Notes under the pieces: generated by a model
What the model was told of the DNA's origin: nothing
What the model saw: the letters and a program-made list of their open reading frames with translations, nothing else
The model's database searches: none
Source of the DNA: Rufibacter sp. DG15C
Lineage (GTDB): Bacteria > Bacteroidota > Bacteroidia > Cytophagales > Hymenobacteraceae
Length of the DNA stretch: 64,000 bases
Assembly: GCF_001577755.1 (NCBI RefSeq)
Contig: NZ_CP010776.1
Span: 124,001-188,000, forward strand
Direction: 5' to 3'
Position numbers and translations under genes: made by a program
Part shown: piece by piece, positions 25,601-33,708 of the stretch
How positions within the stretch are numbered: the first letter of the stretch is position 1
Layout of the letters: every line of letters starts with the position of its first letter

Positions 25601-27691
25601 GAAACCAATGGCACCTTTGTCTGGCGTAAGTAACCAATCCTCACCAAAGGACTTGGCCTGAATAAAACTGTTACCGGCCTCACAGCCATTCATTAAAATG
25701 AAAGGGTACTTGTCTTTATTCTTATAGCCATTCAATACGTTAGATACCAAGCCAATCTCTAAATCTGAAAAGCTGGTGGAGCTATGACCAAAGAAAGTGA
25801 CCATGGACAAACCATTGTTCAACTCTTCTGCGATGTTAATGTTGTCTACCCCGGCAATGGAACTTTTGAGCTTGGTACTTACATGAGCGCCCAGCCACTT
25901 GCCTTCTGCTATGCGTTCAAATCCCCTTAGATAATTAGCTAAAATTGTACGTTCAGGTCCGTCAATACCACCACCCAAATGGAGGATGTTCTTTCTCCAT
26001 TCCAGATTTTGGGCCAAGGCTTCATGTGATTTCACTTTGCTCAAGTAATCCAAGACCTGTTGCGGTTGGCTGGCGGCAATTCTACCCGTAGGGACCACCG
26101 GAAAATACTCTCCATTCTCCCAATTGGCCGTGTAGAAAATATCTGAACCTGGTACACCGCCCGTGGGTACTAAATCCTGCACAGGTAAAGACAGCGGCGA
26201 ATTTCTCACGCGCTTATCTGTGTACTCCACCCCCTTCCCTATTAAAAACAAATACTTTGGGTTGCCCGTGCTGAGCATGTACTTGATAAACCTTCTGATG
26301 GCTACTGGTGATTTCTCACCATAGAAGAATTGGTCATAGAGTTGTCCAACGTCCATGACAAGCGTATCATACCCACCACCAGCGGCCGAGGCTCTATAAG
26401 CAGCATAATCTTTTACCGGATTGGTGGATTCGCCAAATGGCACCATCAGGCTTTTGTGAGAAACAATCAGATAATTGGCCTTATTGCCCACCACTGATTT
26501 AAAGCGTACTTCTTTGGCTGGCAATGGCACTAACTGCGCCCCTGACCAAAGAATACCCTTCTTGAAAGTAGACGGAAAAACAAATCCCTTTTGGACTCCT
26601 GCCGTCACTCCCTCTATTCGCTTGATGTTATCTTGAGAAGTTACATCATACCCAATAGAAGCGGCAGCAGAAGAGCCGTCAAACACATAATACAATGGGT
26701 TGACTGCCGTTCCCTCATATCCAAGAGAAAGAGATTTTGTAGTGATGGTGTTCTTTTGAGGGTAATATGTCTTGAAGTAACTGGTTCTGTACCTTGATGC
26801 AGCGTTTTTTGCTGTGATTCTGATGACCAATGTTCCATTAGCGGCAAAATCCGTGACTCTTAATGGAAACTTCTTTTTAAATGATTGGTAGCCAATTAGA
26901 CGCTCAGAGCCAATCAAACGCTCGCTCCCACCGGGTGGTGTTACAAACAAATCAATGTCATGGATATTATCATTATCACCAGCTAGGGCAATCTCTATAC
27001 TTGGTGCGCCAGCGCCTACCCCTGTGTAGACGTTACTGGCCATGTTAGTGAGTGTAAACTTAAAGCCAGCCGTAGACCCACCTAAGAAACCTTCAGCCGC
27101 GTCCATCCAAGAGTGATAGCCACCCGAATAGCGCTTTCCACGAGCATATTGAAAATCATCTAGCAAAAACCCTTCCTGCCAATGCCATGGCTCCGGCGTT
27201 AAATTGGTAGCAGGTTGGGCATACGACACCATACGCTTGCCATCAATAGCTGACCACGTAAGGAAGTAGGCAGCCGTATCTGTATAGAAACTATTATAGG
27301 GGTTTAAGTGGTTGGCCGCTGGATCCTGGTAGAGTTCTTTATCCAGCACCCCATCGTTCTTCTCGCCATAAAACTCAATAAAGTCCCCGTCATCAAAAGA
27401 GCCGTCATTTTCTCCGGCTACATGGATAGAGACTTCCTGGCCTCTTCTAAAGAGTTGCAGTTTGCGCGGGTCAACCCCTGTAATTCCAGCAGCCTGCAGG
27501 TACCCTTTATCAAGTTTGTAAATACCGGTAGCTGGGACCTGTATTTTATAATACTTCTGGCTGTAGTTAATCCATTCGTTGCCGTAGATTACCTGTTGCG
27601 CAAAAGCAGAATTGGAAGCCCCCAATAAGAGACCTCCAACCAAAAAGAAAGCCAGCAAAAAGGCTTTGAAAGAGTACATTTTTGTAAACAT
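22691..27691 (-). CDS. porU2: C25-family cysteine peptidase, type IX secretion sortase PorU2-like
   Basis: About 1666 residues from ATG 27691, or 27679. Signal peptide ends near SNSAFAQQ. An N-terminal beta domain is followed by a gingipain-type C25 peptidase domain with the dyad His about 636 (VTFFGHSS) and Cys about 670 (ILMNGCEAG). Then come CARDB/Ig-like domains and a C-terminal FlgD-like and sorting region (PYPNPFSSKTRF, LANGVYLYRV). PorU-type enzymes remove sorting signals at the outer membrane and attach cargo to the surface. PorU2 is the long Cytophagales variant. The PorV/PorQ gene lies 19 bp upstream in the same operon. Confidence 0.75.
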   Translation of the reverse strand: MFTKMYSFKAFLLAFFLVGGLLLGASNSAFAQQVIYGNEWINYSQKYYKIQVPATGIYKLDKGYLQAAGITGVDPRKLQLFRRGQEVSIHVAGENDGSFDDGDFIEFYGEKNDGVLDKELYQDPAANHLNPYNSFYTDTAAYFLTWSAIDGKRMVSYAQPATNLTPEPWHWQEGFLLDDFQYARGKRYSGGYHSWMDAAEGFLGGSTAGFKFTLTNMASNVYTGVGAGAPSIEIALAGDNDNIHDIDLFVTPPGGSERLIGSERLIGYQSFKKKFPLRVTDFAANGTLVIRITAKNAASRYRTSYFKTYYPQKNTITTKSLSLGYEGTAVNPLYYVFDGSSAAASIGYDVTSQDNIKRIEGVTAGVQKGFVFPSTFKKGILWSGAQLVPLPAKEVRFKSVVGNKANYLIVSHKSLMVPFGESTNPVKDYAAYRASAAGGGYDTLVMDVGQLYDQFFYGEKSPVAIRRFIKYMLSTGNPKYLFLIGKGVEYTDKRVRNSPLSLPVQDLVPTGGVPGSDIFYTANWENGEYFPVVPTGRIAASQPQQVLDYLSKVKSHEALAQNLEWRKNILHLGGGIDGPERTILANYLRGFERIAEGKWLGAHVSTKLKSSIAGVDNINIAEELNNGLSMVTFFGHSSTSFSDLEIGLVSNVLNGYKNKDKYPFILMNGCEAGNSFIQAKSFGEDWLLTPDKGAIGFLAHVHAGLPPLLNVFSTNFYKAVFADEASFGKTVGEQHALTIKNTSASLSNGAAIAMYMQMVLQSDPAIVIVGPEKADYTIAEGGVSIKPIGGGTVTANSEKFLMEVDIKNLAKVNVDSFYVLVNRTLANGVVLKDSVKVGPVYYRDTISIELTGNVPNSAGVNKFEVVLDHQQKIPELDETNNTAAYEFFMSQSGVMTVAPQEFSIVSKGTVKLIGQSTNLLSAPRDYYFEIDTTNTFDSPWKKSQVVNSTSLPTWEVSLPETNGEDSVVYFWRFKYNTLGPDEEVIWANSSFRYIPNGSQGWSQARFAQVATGEPAGLVVSEKDKKFDFAPLFKRIEMRSGGGQHKMSFTAPYGIFIDGNSFIWDNCGFNNPNIYAIVFNDVTLDPYTKMPTGTGALCGFDTNVIYQFTNLNNITYRDRLQAFLKTIPEGYYVAMVGINNVPYSSFSPSLKEVFKGVGSKLIDGLQTGDPFAMLGRKGTASGTAVEASVNPDDTTTPRDLQMVRLEKQLQVNGRQGAITSNLIGPSTQWKTLNHQVVTSGADIYGVDIIGVTLEGEEEQLYTDITAKSYDISGIDAKVFPYLKLRLNMKDTEQRTTPTFKEWTVLYNAAPEGIIRPDIVGLDKYNKLSEQASSGKIDLRLAFQNVTDTDFAGDVSIETTLLLEDGTSTTTLSKVGPLVENDTIYFNYSLPTTNMKGTHRLRFNWNPKLLPEQNYNNNILEIPFTINQVAGMPPVLDVVFDGAHILDQDIVSPSPVINVMLKDNNRKVLITDPSSMEIFLKRPNATDFEEITIDGNPEVKWFAADEKNDFRVEFNPKDLEDGMYTLEVQGKDASGQKAAGERYRINFQVVNESAISNFFPYPNPFSSKTRFVFTLTGSYIPERMKIQIMTVTGKVVKEIQRDELGPLKIGNNMTEYAWDGTDEYGDRLANGVYLYRVIVDQGPEEMKKRSVNGDKAFKNGYGKIYILR

Positions 27692-27710
27692 ATAGGCTAG
27701 AACTCTAGAA

Positions 27711-28790
27711 TCAATCAAAACTATAGGCAAGTGATACAATCACCGAGGAGGTTTTACTATCAGCGGCAATTTTAGAAAGGGCTAAGTCTAGCATAAGGCC
27801 ATGCGAAGCCACACCAATCCCGAAGTTGGGTTGCATTTTCCAGTTGCTTTTGCCATCCAAATCTTCAATCTGCTGCACGTTGTTCAACCCGCCGCGCAAG
27901 AAAACCGAATTGGCATACCCCAGTTCCAAGCCTACTCTAGGGTCTACAGAGACTCTATTGGTGGCCAAAAGGGTATTGCGCTTCCCGTCAAAGGTCACAT
28001 CCAAATCAGTGGCGACCAATGCTGAGAATTTCCCACCTACCTGGAACGAACGACCCACCCCAAGTATCAACCTGGGCAAGGTAATTTCAATGCTGTTGGC
28101 GTTAAAAGACTCGTCATCTTTCAAGTAAGCCGCTTCCAGTTCTTCGGCGTTTAGTTTCCAGGCAGTGAAAGTAGTGGTGATGTCTTTGGCCATGAGGCCA
28201 AACTGCCAGTCGCCGCGCTGTAGCTGGGCGCCGGCATCTATCCCAAAGCCCCAGGCATTGGCAAAGTCACCCACGTTGCGGTAAATGATCTTGGCGTTGG
28301 CACCCAAGGTAAGACCAGGTAACCAGTTGCTGCGCCGCGCATACGAGGCAATAAAAGCGTAGTCTGCCACTGAGAAGTATTCAATGCTGTCATATTGGAT
28401 GGCACCGTACTCATTCTGCAGGCGGCGGGTATCGGCTATGTCATCTACGCCTAGTCTAATCACAGACACGGCAATAGCGCTGGAGGAGTCCAGGGCGGTG
28501 GCATAAGCGCCAAAATCGTTTTTGATAATCCCAGCAAACAGTTCTGAGTGCATGTAGCCCACGTTGTGGCGCTTTTTAAGACCCATTAAACCGGCAGGGT
28601 TCCAAACTCCTGAGGTCACATCCCGCACGATGGCGGACTGTACGCCTCCCATGCCCAAAGCCCGGGCACCTACGCCTATGTTCAGGAACTCATTGCTGTA
28701 CTTAGGAGCAGAAACCTCCTGCGCCCGCAGCGTGCCAGGCAATAGTATGGAAAGGAAAAAGAGAAAGACGAGTAATAGTCGTTTGGGCAT
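27711..28790 (-). CDS. PorV/PorQ-family outer-membrane barrel protein
   Basis: 359 residues from ATG 28790 (MPKRLLLVFLFFLSILLPG, a signal peptide); upstream in-frame starts only add unlikely sequence. After the signal comes FLNIGVGARALGMGGVQSAI followed by VTSGVWNPAGL, the family hallmark, then amphipathic strands of a FadL-like barrel. PorV is the T9SS shuttle that hands cargo to PorU. Being directly before the PorU2-like gene, it probably forms a dedicated pair with it (inference). Confidence 0.82.
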   Translation of the reverse strand: MPKRLLLVFLFFLSILLPGTLRAQEVSAPKYSNEFLNIGVGARALGMGGVQSAIVRDVTSGVWNPAGLMGLKKRHNVGYMHSELFAGIIKNDFGAYATALDSSSAIAVSVIRLGVDDIADTRRLQNEYGAIQYDSIEYFSVADYAFIASYARRSNWLPGLTLGANAKIIYRNVGDFANAWGFGIDAGAQLQRGDWQFGLMAKDITTTFTAWKLNAEELEAAYLKDDESFNANSIEITLPRLILGVGRSFQVGGKFSALVATDLDVTFDGKRNTLLATNRVSVDPRVGLELGYANSVFLRGGLNNVQQIEDLDGKSNWKMQPNFGIGVASHGLMLDLALSKIAADSKTSSVIVSLAYSFD

Positions 28791-28954
28791 ATAAAAAACC
28801 TGGTAACGTGACTTCAATGGAATTATTAAGTAAAGATAGTCCATCTGAGCGTTTAACGCACACTCTATTCTTGCCCTAATACAAGGAATATCCCCTGTAT
28901 GTTCCACTCTAGGACTGTTTTCTTTTATCTCCTTATATAGAAGTACTCCTATCT

Positions 28955-28994
28955 CCTGTTTTTGCCCTGATTCTGAAAAAACATGCCGAAATCG
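28955..28994. repeat. PAL40 palindrome, copy 11
   Basis: CCTGTTTTTGCCCTGATTC and CATGCCGAAATCGG with an A-rich centre; in the divergent spacer before the padR gene. Confidence 0.65.
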
Positions 28995-29021
28995 GCAACA
29001 AAAAATATTTTTTGACAGTAC

Positions 29022-29053
29022 CTTGTTTTACATAGTACCTTATATTATCTTTG
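29022..29053 (+). promoter_or_regulatory. Promoter of padR, with operator-like repeats
   Basis: CTTG (29022-29025), 20 nt, TATCTTTG (29046-29053) fits the Bacteroidota consensus with one mismatch. The 8-mer AGTACCTT occurs twice (from 29018 and from 29034), one overlapping the -33 box and one in the spacer, which could be a PadR operator. Confidence 0.55.
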
Positions 29054-29079
29054 TTTCAACAATTTCAGACTCACAGACC

Positions 29080-29418
29080 ATGAAAGTAGAAAACACACAA
29101 GTGCAGATGCGGAAAGGGATTCTGGAGTACTGCATTCTGGAAATCATTGCCCGCGGCGAAGCCTATGCCTCCGACATGTTGGAGGAACTTACTTCAGCCA
29201 AGATGATAGTAGTGGAGGGAACGCTCTACCCACTGCTGACCAGATTGAAGAACGCCGGCCTCTTAGATTACTCCTGGGTAGAATCCACCTCGGGGCCACC
29301 CCGCAAGTATTACACCCTCACCCCTACCGGCCTCCAGTTTTTAGACCAACTGAGACTCACCTGGCAGGAACTGGTAGACTCCACCACCTTCATCATCAAC
29401 CACAAGAAATCCAAGTAA
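29080..29418 (+). CDS. PadR-family transcriptional regulator
   Basis: 112 residues from ATG 29080; an upstream TTG frame at 29023 runs through the promoter and is rejected. Winged helix typical of PadR: RKGILEYCILEIIARGEAYAS, then MIVVEGTLYPLLTRLKNAGLL and GPPRKYYTLTPTG. Short PadR type, dimeric. Two bases separate it from the membrane protein gene that follows, an arrangement common in Bacteroidota, so the pair is likely autoregulated through the repeats in the promoter. Confidence 0.88.
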   Translation: MKVENTQVQMRKGILEYCILEIIARGEAYASDMLEELTSAKMIVVEGTLYPLLTRLKNAGLLDYSWVESTSGPPRKYYTLTPTGLQFLDQLRLTWQELVDSTTFIINHKKSK

Positions 29419-29420
29419 CC

Positions 29421-31910
29421 ATGAAAAAGAACATAAGTGTCAACCTGCAAGGCATGATCTTCCACGTGGAGGAAGACGGCTATGAGATGTTGAGCCAGTA
29501 CTTGGCCGCCATCAAGCGCTACTTCTCTACCTATGAAGGGCACGAGGAGATTGTGGCCGACATAGAATCCCGGATAGCTGAGATCTTCTTCTCCCGCCTG
29601 AATCCTGGCAAACAAGTCATCACCCAAGATGACGTAAAAGACCTGATTCTGCAGATGGGAACGGTGACCGACTTCCAGATGGAAGAGCGCGACGAGAAAG
29701 AATCTGCCTACACCTCTGGCTCAACTACAGGCAACGCCTACCAGCAAGCTCCTGGTGAGCAGAAGCGCCTGTACCGTGATGTGAATCGCAAGGTATTAGC
29801 CGGGGTAGCCGCAGGTATTGCCAACTACCTGCAAACCGACCCGCTTTGGGTGCGTCTGGCCTTCGTATTCCTGGTGATTGGCATTCCTTTCTCGGGTGGT
29901 ATCACCTTGTTTGGCGTCATCCTGTACATTATCTGCTGGGTAGCCTTGCCTGAGAATGCAGCCCTGCCAGAAACGCAGGTTCGCAAGCTTTTCAGAGACC
30001 CGGTAGACAAGAAACTGGGCGGCGTGGCCAGCGGTATTGCCATCTATTTTGGGGCAGACGTAGCCATCATCCGGTTGCTGTTCCTCATCTTCGCGATATT
30101 TGGTATTGGATTTTTGATCTACATAGTCCTCTGGATAGCGGTTCCAGAGGCAAAATCCATCACGGAACGTGTACAGATGCAAGGCAACCCTGTGACCTTG
30201 TCCAGCATTGAAGAGTCTGTTAAAAACAACTTGAACATGCGCGACGCCAACGGCGAAGAAAGCACCTTGGCCAAAATCCTATTGTTCCCGGTACGTCTGG
30301 TTTCTCAGGTTATCTCTGTGCTGTCCAGACTGTTACACCCAATTTTGGGGTTCTTGATTACCATGATACGCGTGGTGGCCGGCTTGTTTATGATATTCTT
30401 GGGCGGTACGCTTGCCTTCGCGCTTTTTATGGGATTAGCCACCGCCTTAGGCAGTGTTTCTAACTCAGAGTACTTTAACATGAATGAGATTCCGGTGACG
30501 GCCTTTTTCAACGGCGTGCCCGGCTGGGTAACGGTTGCTGGTTTCTTTGCCGGCATTATTCCCGCCATTGTTCTCATCTTGATTGGTATAGGCCTTCTGG
30601 CGAAACGCCATATCTTGCGTCCAACCGTGGGTTGGTCCATGCTAGGCATCTGGTTATTGGCCCTAGTAACCCTTGCGTTTGGCATTGCCTTGACGGCCCG
30701 TCAGTTCCAGGAGTATGGTGAGTTCACCAAAGACACTACCTTCCCAGCCGCCAACGTGAAGACCATCAACTTTAACTTACGTGAGTCTAACTATGACTAC
30801 GGCGACTTAGACATTGAAATTGAAGGCTACAACGGCACTGATATTAAAGTGATTCAGACGTACCAAGCCCAGGGTGTGAACGAAGAGAACGCTATTGCCA
30901 ACGCCCGCATGATTTCTTACAAGCTGGTACAGCAGAACGACTCTACCATCCGGTTTGACGACGCCTTCACCTTTAACAACAATGCCATCTTCCGGGGCCA
31001 GGATATGGACATCAAAATATTAGTGCCAGAAGGCAAGCAGATCAGATTCTCTGAGGGTTTTGCCAGCCACTTCGGGTATGAGATCACAGACGGTGACTAT
31101 TACGGAGACGATGTAGCCGAAAACTTGTGGCAGATGAAAAACGGCCGTCTGGTGTGCGTGTCTTGCAGTGTGATTGACAACAGCCCGGCCAACGCATCAG
31201 ACTCTACTGGGGTTAGAAGAAACGGCATGGCTTTAGGCGATGACCTGGAAATCTTGAACGGCGACTATGACGGAACCCGCAAGGTGTACAACGTAGGCGA
31301 CTTCAATGAGATAGTAGCCGGCGGTGCTTACCACATCAGAATAAAGCAGTCATACCGTCACTCAGTGCGGGTGCAAGGCAACGACGAAGAACTGGACAGA
31401 CTAAGAATACGCGAACAGGGCGGTGTCTTAAAAATCAGCAGAGAAGGCGGTTCTTTCATGAAGCTTTGGGAAAGCAACAAGCGCCCTATCTTGATTGAAA
31501 TTGAAACCCCAGAACTGCAGTCAGTAGACCTGAGCGGGGCTATTAAATCAGAAATTTTCGGGTTTGCCCCAGAAGACTTCAAGCTAGGCATGTCTGGCGC
31601 CACAGAGGTTGCCATGAACATTAACACCACTAACCTGGAGTTGGATTTGAGCGGTGCTTCACAATTGCGCATCAAAGGCAGTGCAGACTACCTGAACTTG
31701 GAGGCCAGCGGAGCCTGTGGCATTCAAGCCCCAGACCTTGTGGCTGACCGCGCCGATGTGGATTTGAGCGGCGCCAGCCAAGCGGTGGTGAACGTGCAGA
31801 GAGTGCTCAACGCAGACGCCAGCGGGGCCAGCAACATTGAGTACGTAGGCAACGCCGAGCTCGTGAATAGAGACCAGTCAGGCGGGTCACAAGTAAGACG
31901 CCGCCGCTAA
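29421..31910 (+). CDS. PspC / DUF2807 (GIN-type) membrane protein
   Basis: 829 residues. The N-terminal 75 residues form a cytoplasmic helical domain (IVADIESRIAEIFFSRL). Two PspC domains follow: about 112-175 (LYRDVNRKVLAGVAAGIANY) and about 190-250 (LFRDPVDKKLGGVASGIAIYF). More membrane helices lie at about 310-345, 365-400 and 405-430. The long C-terminal part ends in a DUF2807 beta-helix with repeated DLSGAS/SGA units. PspC proteins relate to envelope stress; the PadR neighbour is likely its regulator. The C-terminal domain is probably extracytoplasmic. Confidence 0.85.
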   Translation: MKKNISVNLQGMIFHVEEDGYEMLSQYLAAIKRYFSTYEGHEEIVADIESRIAEIFFSRLNPGKQVITQDDVKDLILQMGTVTDFQMEERDEKESAYTSGSTTGNAYQQAPGEQKRLYRDVNRKVLAGVAAGIANYLQTDPLWVRLAFVFLVIGIPFSGGITLFGVILYIICWVALPENAALPETQVRKLFRDPVDKKLGGVASGIAIYFGADVAIIRLLFLIFAIFGIGFLIYIVLWIAVPEAKSITERVQMQGNPVTLSSIEESVKNNLNMRDANGEESTLAKILLFPVRLVSQVISVLSRLLHPILGFLITMIRVVAGLFMIFLGGTLAFALFMGLATALGSVSNSEYFNMNEIPVTAFFNGVPGWVTVAGFFAGIIPAIVLILIGIGLLAKRHILRPTVGWSMLGIWLLALVTLAFGIALTARQFQEYGEFTKDTTFPAANVKTINFNLRESNYDYGDLDIEIEGYNGTDIKVIQTYQAQGVNEENAIANARMISYKLVQQNDSTIRFDDAFTFNNNAIFRGQDMDIKILVPEGKQIRFSEGFASHFGYEITDGDYYGDDVAENLWQMKNGRLVCVSCSVIDNSPANASDSTGVRRNGMALGDDLEILNGDYDGTRKVYNVGDFNEIVAGGAYHIRIKQSYRHSVRVQGNDEELDRLRIREQGGVLKISREGGSFMKLWESNKRPILIEIETPELQSVDLSGAIKSEIFGFAPEDFKLGMSGATEVAMNINTTNLELDLSGASQLRIKGSADYLNLEASGACGIQAPDLVADRADVDLSGASQAVVNVQRVLNADASGASNIEYVGNAELVNRDQSGGSQVRRRR

Positions 31911-31918
31911 ATAGAAAT

Positions 31919-31957
31919 CCGTTTTTGGCCTGATTTACAGGAAACAGGCCAAAAACG
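31919..31957. repeat. PAL40 palindrome, copy 12
   Basis: CCGTTTTTGGCCTGATTT and GAAACAGGCCAAAAACGA; just after the PspC gene stop. Confidence 0.9.
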
Positions 31958-31958
31958 A

Positions 31959-32256
31959 ACCTCATGACAGTTTGCCTCCTCTTTTGGATTTCAGGAGGAC
32001 AGGCTGTTTAAAGGAGGGCGCGCTTCTGGCAAAGCCTTCCTTTTCCTTGAATTTGGTTGTTTGTGTTCTATACCCAAGGCGAGCCACTGGCTTTTTGCGT
32101 GGCTCGCCTTACACAACCCAACCCGCTCTCTTCTCTTTTGTATTTCCTCCTTCGTCGTCGGAAATCCTTCTTCAGACCTTATTCCTTCTCAGCTTTTTGT
32201 CCGCAATTTTTATGGATGCTGGCTGACTGTACCTCATACTTTTCCAAATCACTACT
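31959..32256 (+). other. Gene-free, T- and CTT-rich leader
   Basis: No convincing gene. Several overlapping frames begin between 31972 and 32061 but look random and Ser/Leu/Phe-rich. The region probably holds the promoter and 5' leader of the lipoprotein gene at 32257. GGCGAGCCACTGGC and GCGTGGCTCGCC (around 32080-32108) can form a hairpin. Confidence 0.5.
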
Positions 32257-33081
32257 ATGAAACCCATCTCCATCCTTTTATCCTTTCTTGTAAGCTCTCT
32301 GCTGCTGGCCTCCTGCCATTCATCAGACTATTATCCTCTGTCCTCAACCTATAATCCCAAAGACGCCTACATTCCCTTTCAGGAATACCCAAAATATGCC
32401 CAGCACCCACGGCCTTATGTAATAGAAGCACCGCAGTTCGTCATCTTCGGGGCCTCGCATACCAAAGACCCCAAGGATGCGCAAATCACCCAGATTGAAG
32501 CAAAGTGGAATGCTTTACAGCCTACGGTGGCCTTGATTGAAGGAAACCCCGGCTTTACCCCACCCAGCTTTATTGACCCTGTGAAAGAGCTTGGCGAGAA
32601 CGGAAAAGTGCAGGACCTGGCCAGAACGCATGACGTACCGGTATACAGCTGGGACTTGTCTAAAGAAGAATTGGCCAAGCAGTTGGCGGTTAAATTCTCA
32701 GCCGAACAGGTGGCTTTGTCACTCATCCTGAACCCCTATTTCAGCAACTTGCGCTTCGGGAGGCCAGAGGCTCCGGAAAACTACATTGAAGAGTTTTTGG
32801 AGCGGGCCGAATACGTGAACCAGCAGGACAACTTCAAGACCGTGGCCGACGTGGACCGCGTTTGGAAAAAGCACTTCCCGACTGGTAAAGACTGGCGCGA
32901 AACCTCAGATGAATACGCCTTGCCCGGCTACCTGGCAGACATGATGGCCGTGAGCAATGACCTGCGCAATCAGAAGATGATTGCGGTCATGAAAGAGCTA
33001 TTAGCCAAGAAGGAAAAAGTGTTTGCCATCAGCGGCTCTAGCCATGCCGTGTGCGTGGAACCGGCCTTCAGCAAAAAATAA
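32257..33081 (+). CDS. Lipoprotein, TraB/EreA-like fold
   Basis: 274 residues with a signal peptide and lipobox LLLASC (Cys about 20). The mature part begins with QFVIFGASHTKDPKDAQ, a region around PTVALIEGNPGF, and ends VFAISGSSHAVCVEPAF; this GASHT...EGN...GSSH pattern resembles the TraB/ChaN/EreA superfamily. Specific activity is unknown. It stands alone, followed by a small secreted protein gene. Confidence 0.55.
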   Translation: MKPISILLSFLVSSLLLASCHSSDYYPLSSTYNPKDAYIPFQEYPKYAQHPRPYVIEAPQFVIFGASHTKDPKDAQITQIEAKWNALQPTVALIEGNPGFTPPSFIDPVKELGENGKVQDLARTHDVPVYSWDLSKEELAKQLAVKFSAEQVALSLILNPYFSNLRFGRPEAPENYIEEFLERAEYVNQQDNFKTVADVDRVWKKHFPTGKDWRETSDEYALPGYLADMMAVSNDLRNQKMIAVMKELLAKKEKVFAISGSSHAVCVEPAFSKK

Positions 33082-33222
33082 CCACGTGGCGCTCCTGGTG
33101 GGCTTTAAGCTGGGAAGACGGTCTTGAAAACCTTGCCTCCCAACAGAAGCTGTTCTTATTTCACCTTGGTAGAAGTAAGCTTTCCTGTGATAGATTTCCT
33201 TGAATGTTTTTAGTACCTACCC

Positions 33223-33585
33223 ATGAAAACCATCTGCCTTCTTACCTATATATTGTCTGGCGTACTTTTATTTACCCCTGGCAAATCAGCTCCCGTTAAA
33301 GTGCCAGTTTTAAACATCAACTTACTGGAGAGTGAACCTTCTTTCCTTATTCCATCTAATACCTCTGAAAGAAAAAGTGGACCTCCTGCTACGGAAAATG
33401 AGAAACAACTCTTGGCGTTAGAAAGCTGTCAGAAAAATGTAATTCACAGCGCAGTTGCCTGGGTTAAAAGTAAAACCGATTGCGCACGCAAACCCGTGGT
33501 CAGAGAAACCAATCCTACCTACCAACCTGGTGAGCGCAAATACAAAGGAGTGATGCCGCTGTACACCAGTGAACTGCCTAGTTAG
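33223..33585 (+). CDS. Small secreted hypothetical protein
   Basis: 120 residues with a plausible signal peptide (MKTICLLTYILSGVLLFTPG). The mature part is polar, with two cysteines (ESCQKN and KTDCAR) that could pair. No family recognised. It converges on cca with PAL40 copy 13 between. Confidence 0.45.
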   Translation: MKTICLLTYILSGVLLFTPGKSAPVKVPVLNINLLESEPSFLIPSNTSERKSGPPATENEKQLLALESCQKNVIHSAVAWVKSKTDCARKPVVRETNPTYQPGERKYKGVMPLYTSELPS

Positions 33586-33638
33586 AAAGGGCAAGATATA
33601 ACTACTTTGTCCGGCACAAGACAACCACAATTCTAAAA

Positions 33639-33694
33639 CGCGAAGGCCGTTTTTGGCCTGGTTTCCGGAAACCAGGCCAAAAACGGCCTTCGCG
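33639..33694. repeat. PAL40 palindrome, copy 13: perfect 56-bp palindrome
   Basis: The whole stretch is its own reverse complement, centred on TTTCC|GGAAA at 33666/33667; the core arm CCGTTTTTGGCCTGG is extended outward by CGCGAAGG. It is the most intact copy in the window. Confidence 0.95.
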
Positions 33695-33708
33695 TCATGT
33701 ACTAAAAT

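Noticed and set aside
31972-32354. Overlapping frames before the lipoprotein gene at 32257
   Set aside because: Three mutually overlapping frames rich in Leu, Phe and Ser with no motif; typical of T-rich non-coding DNA.
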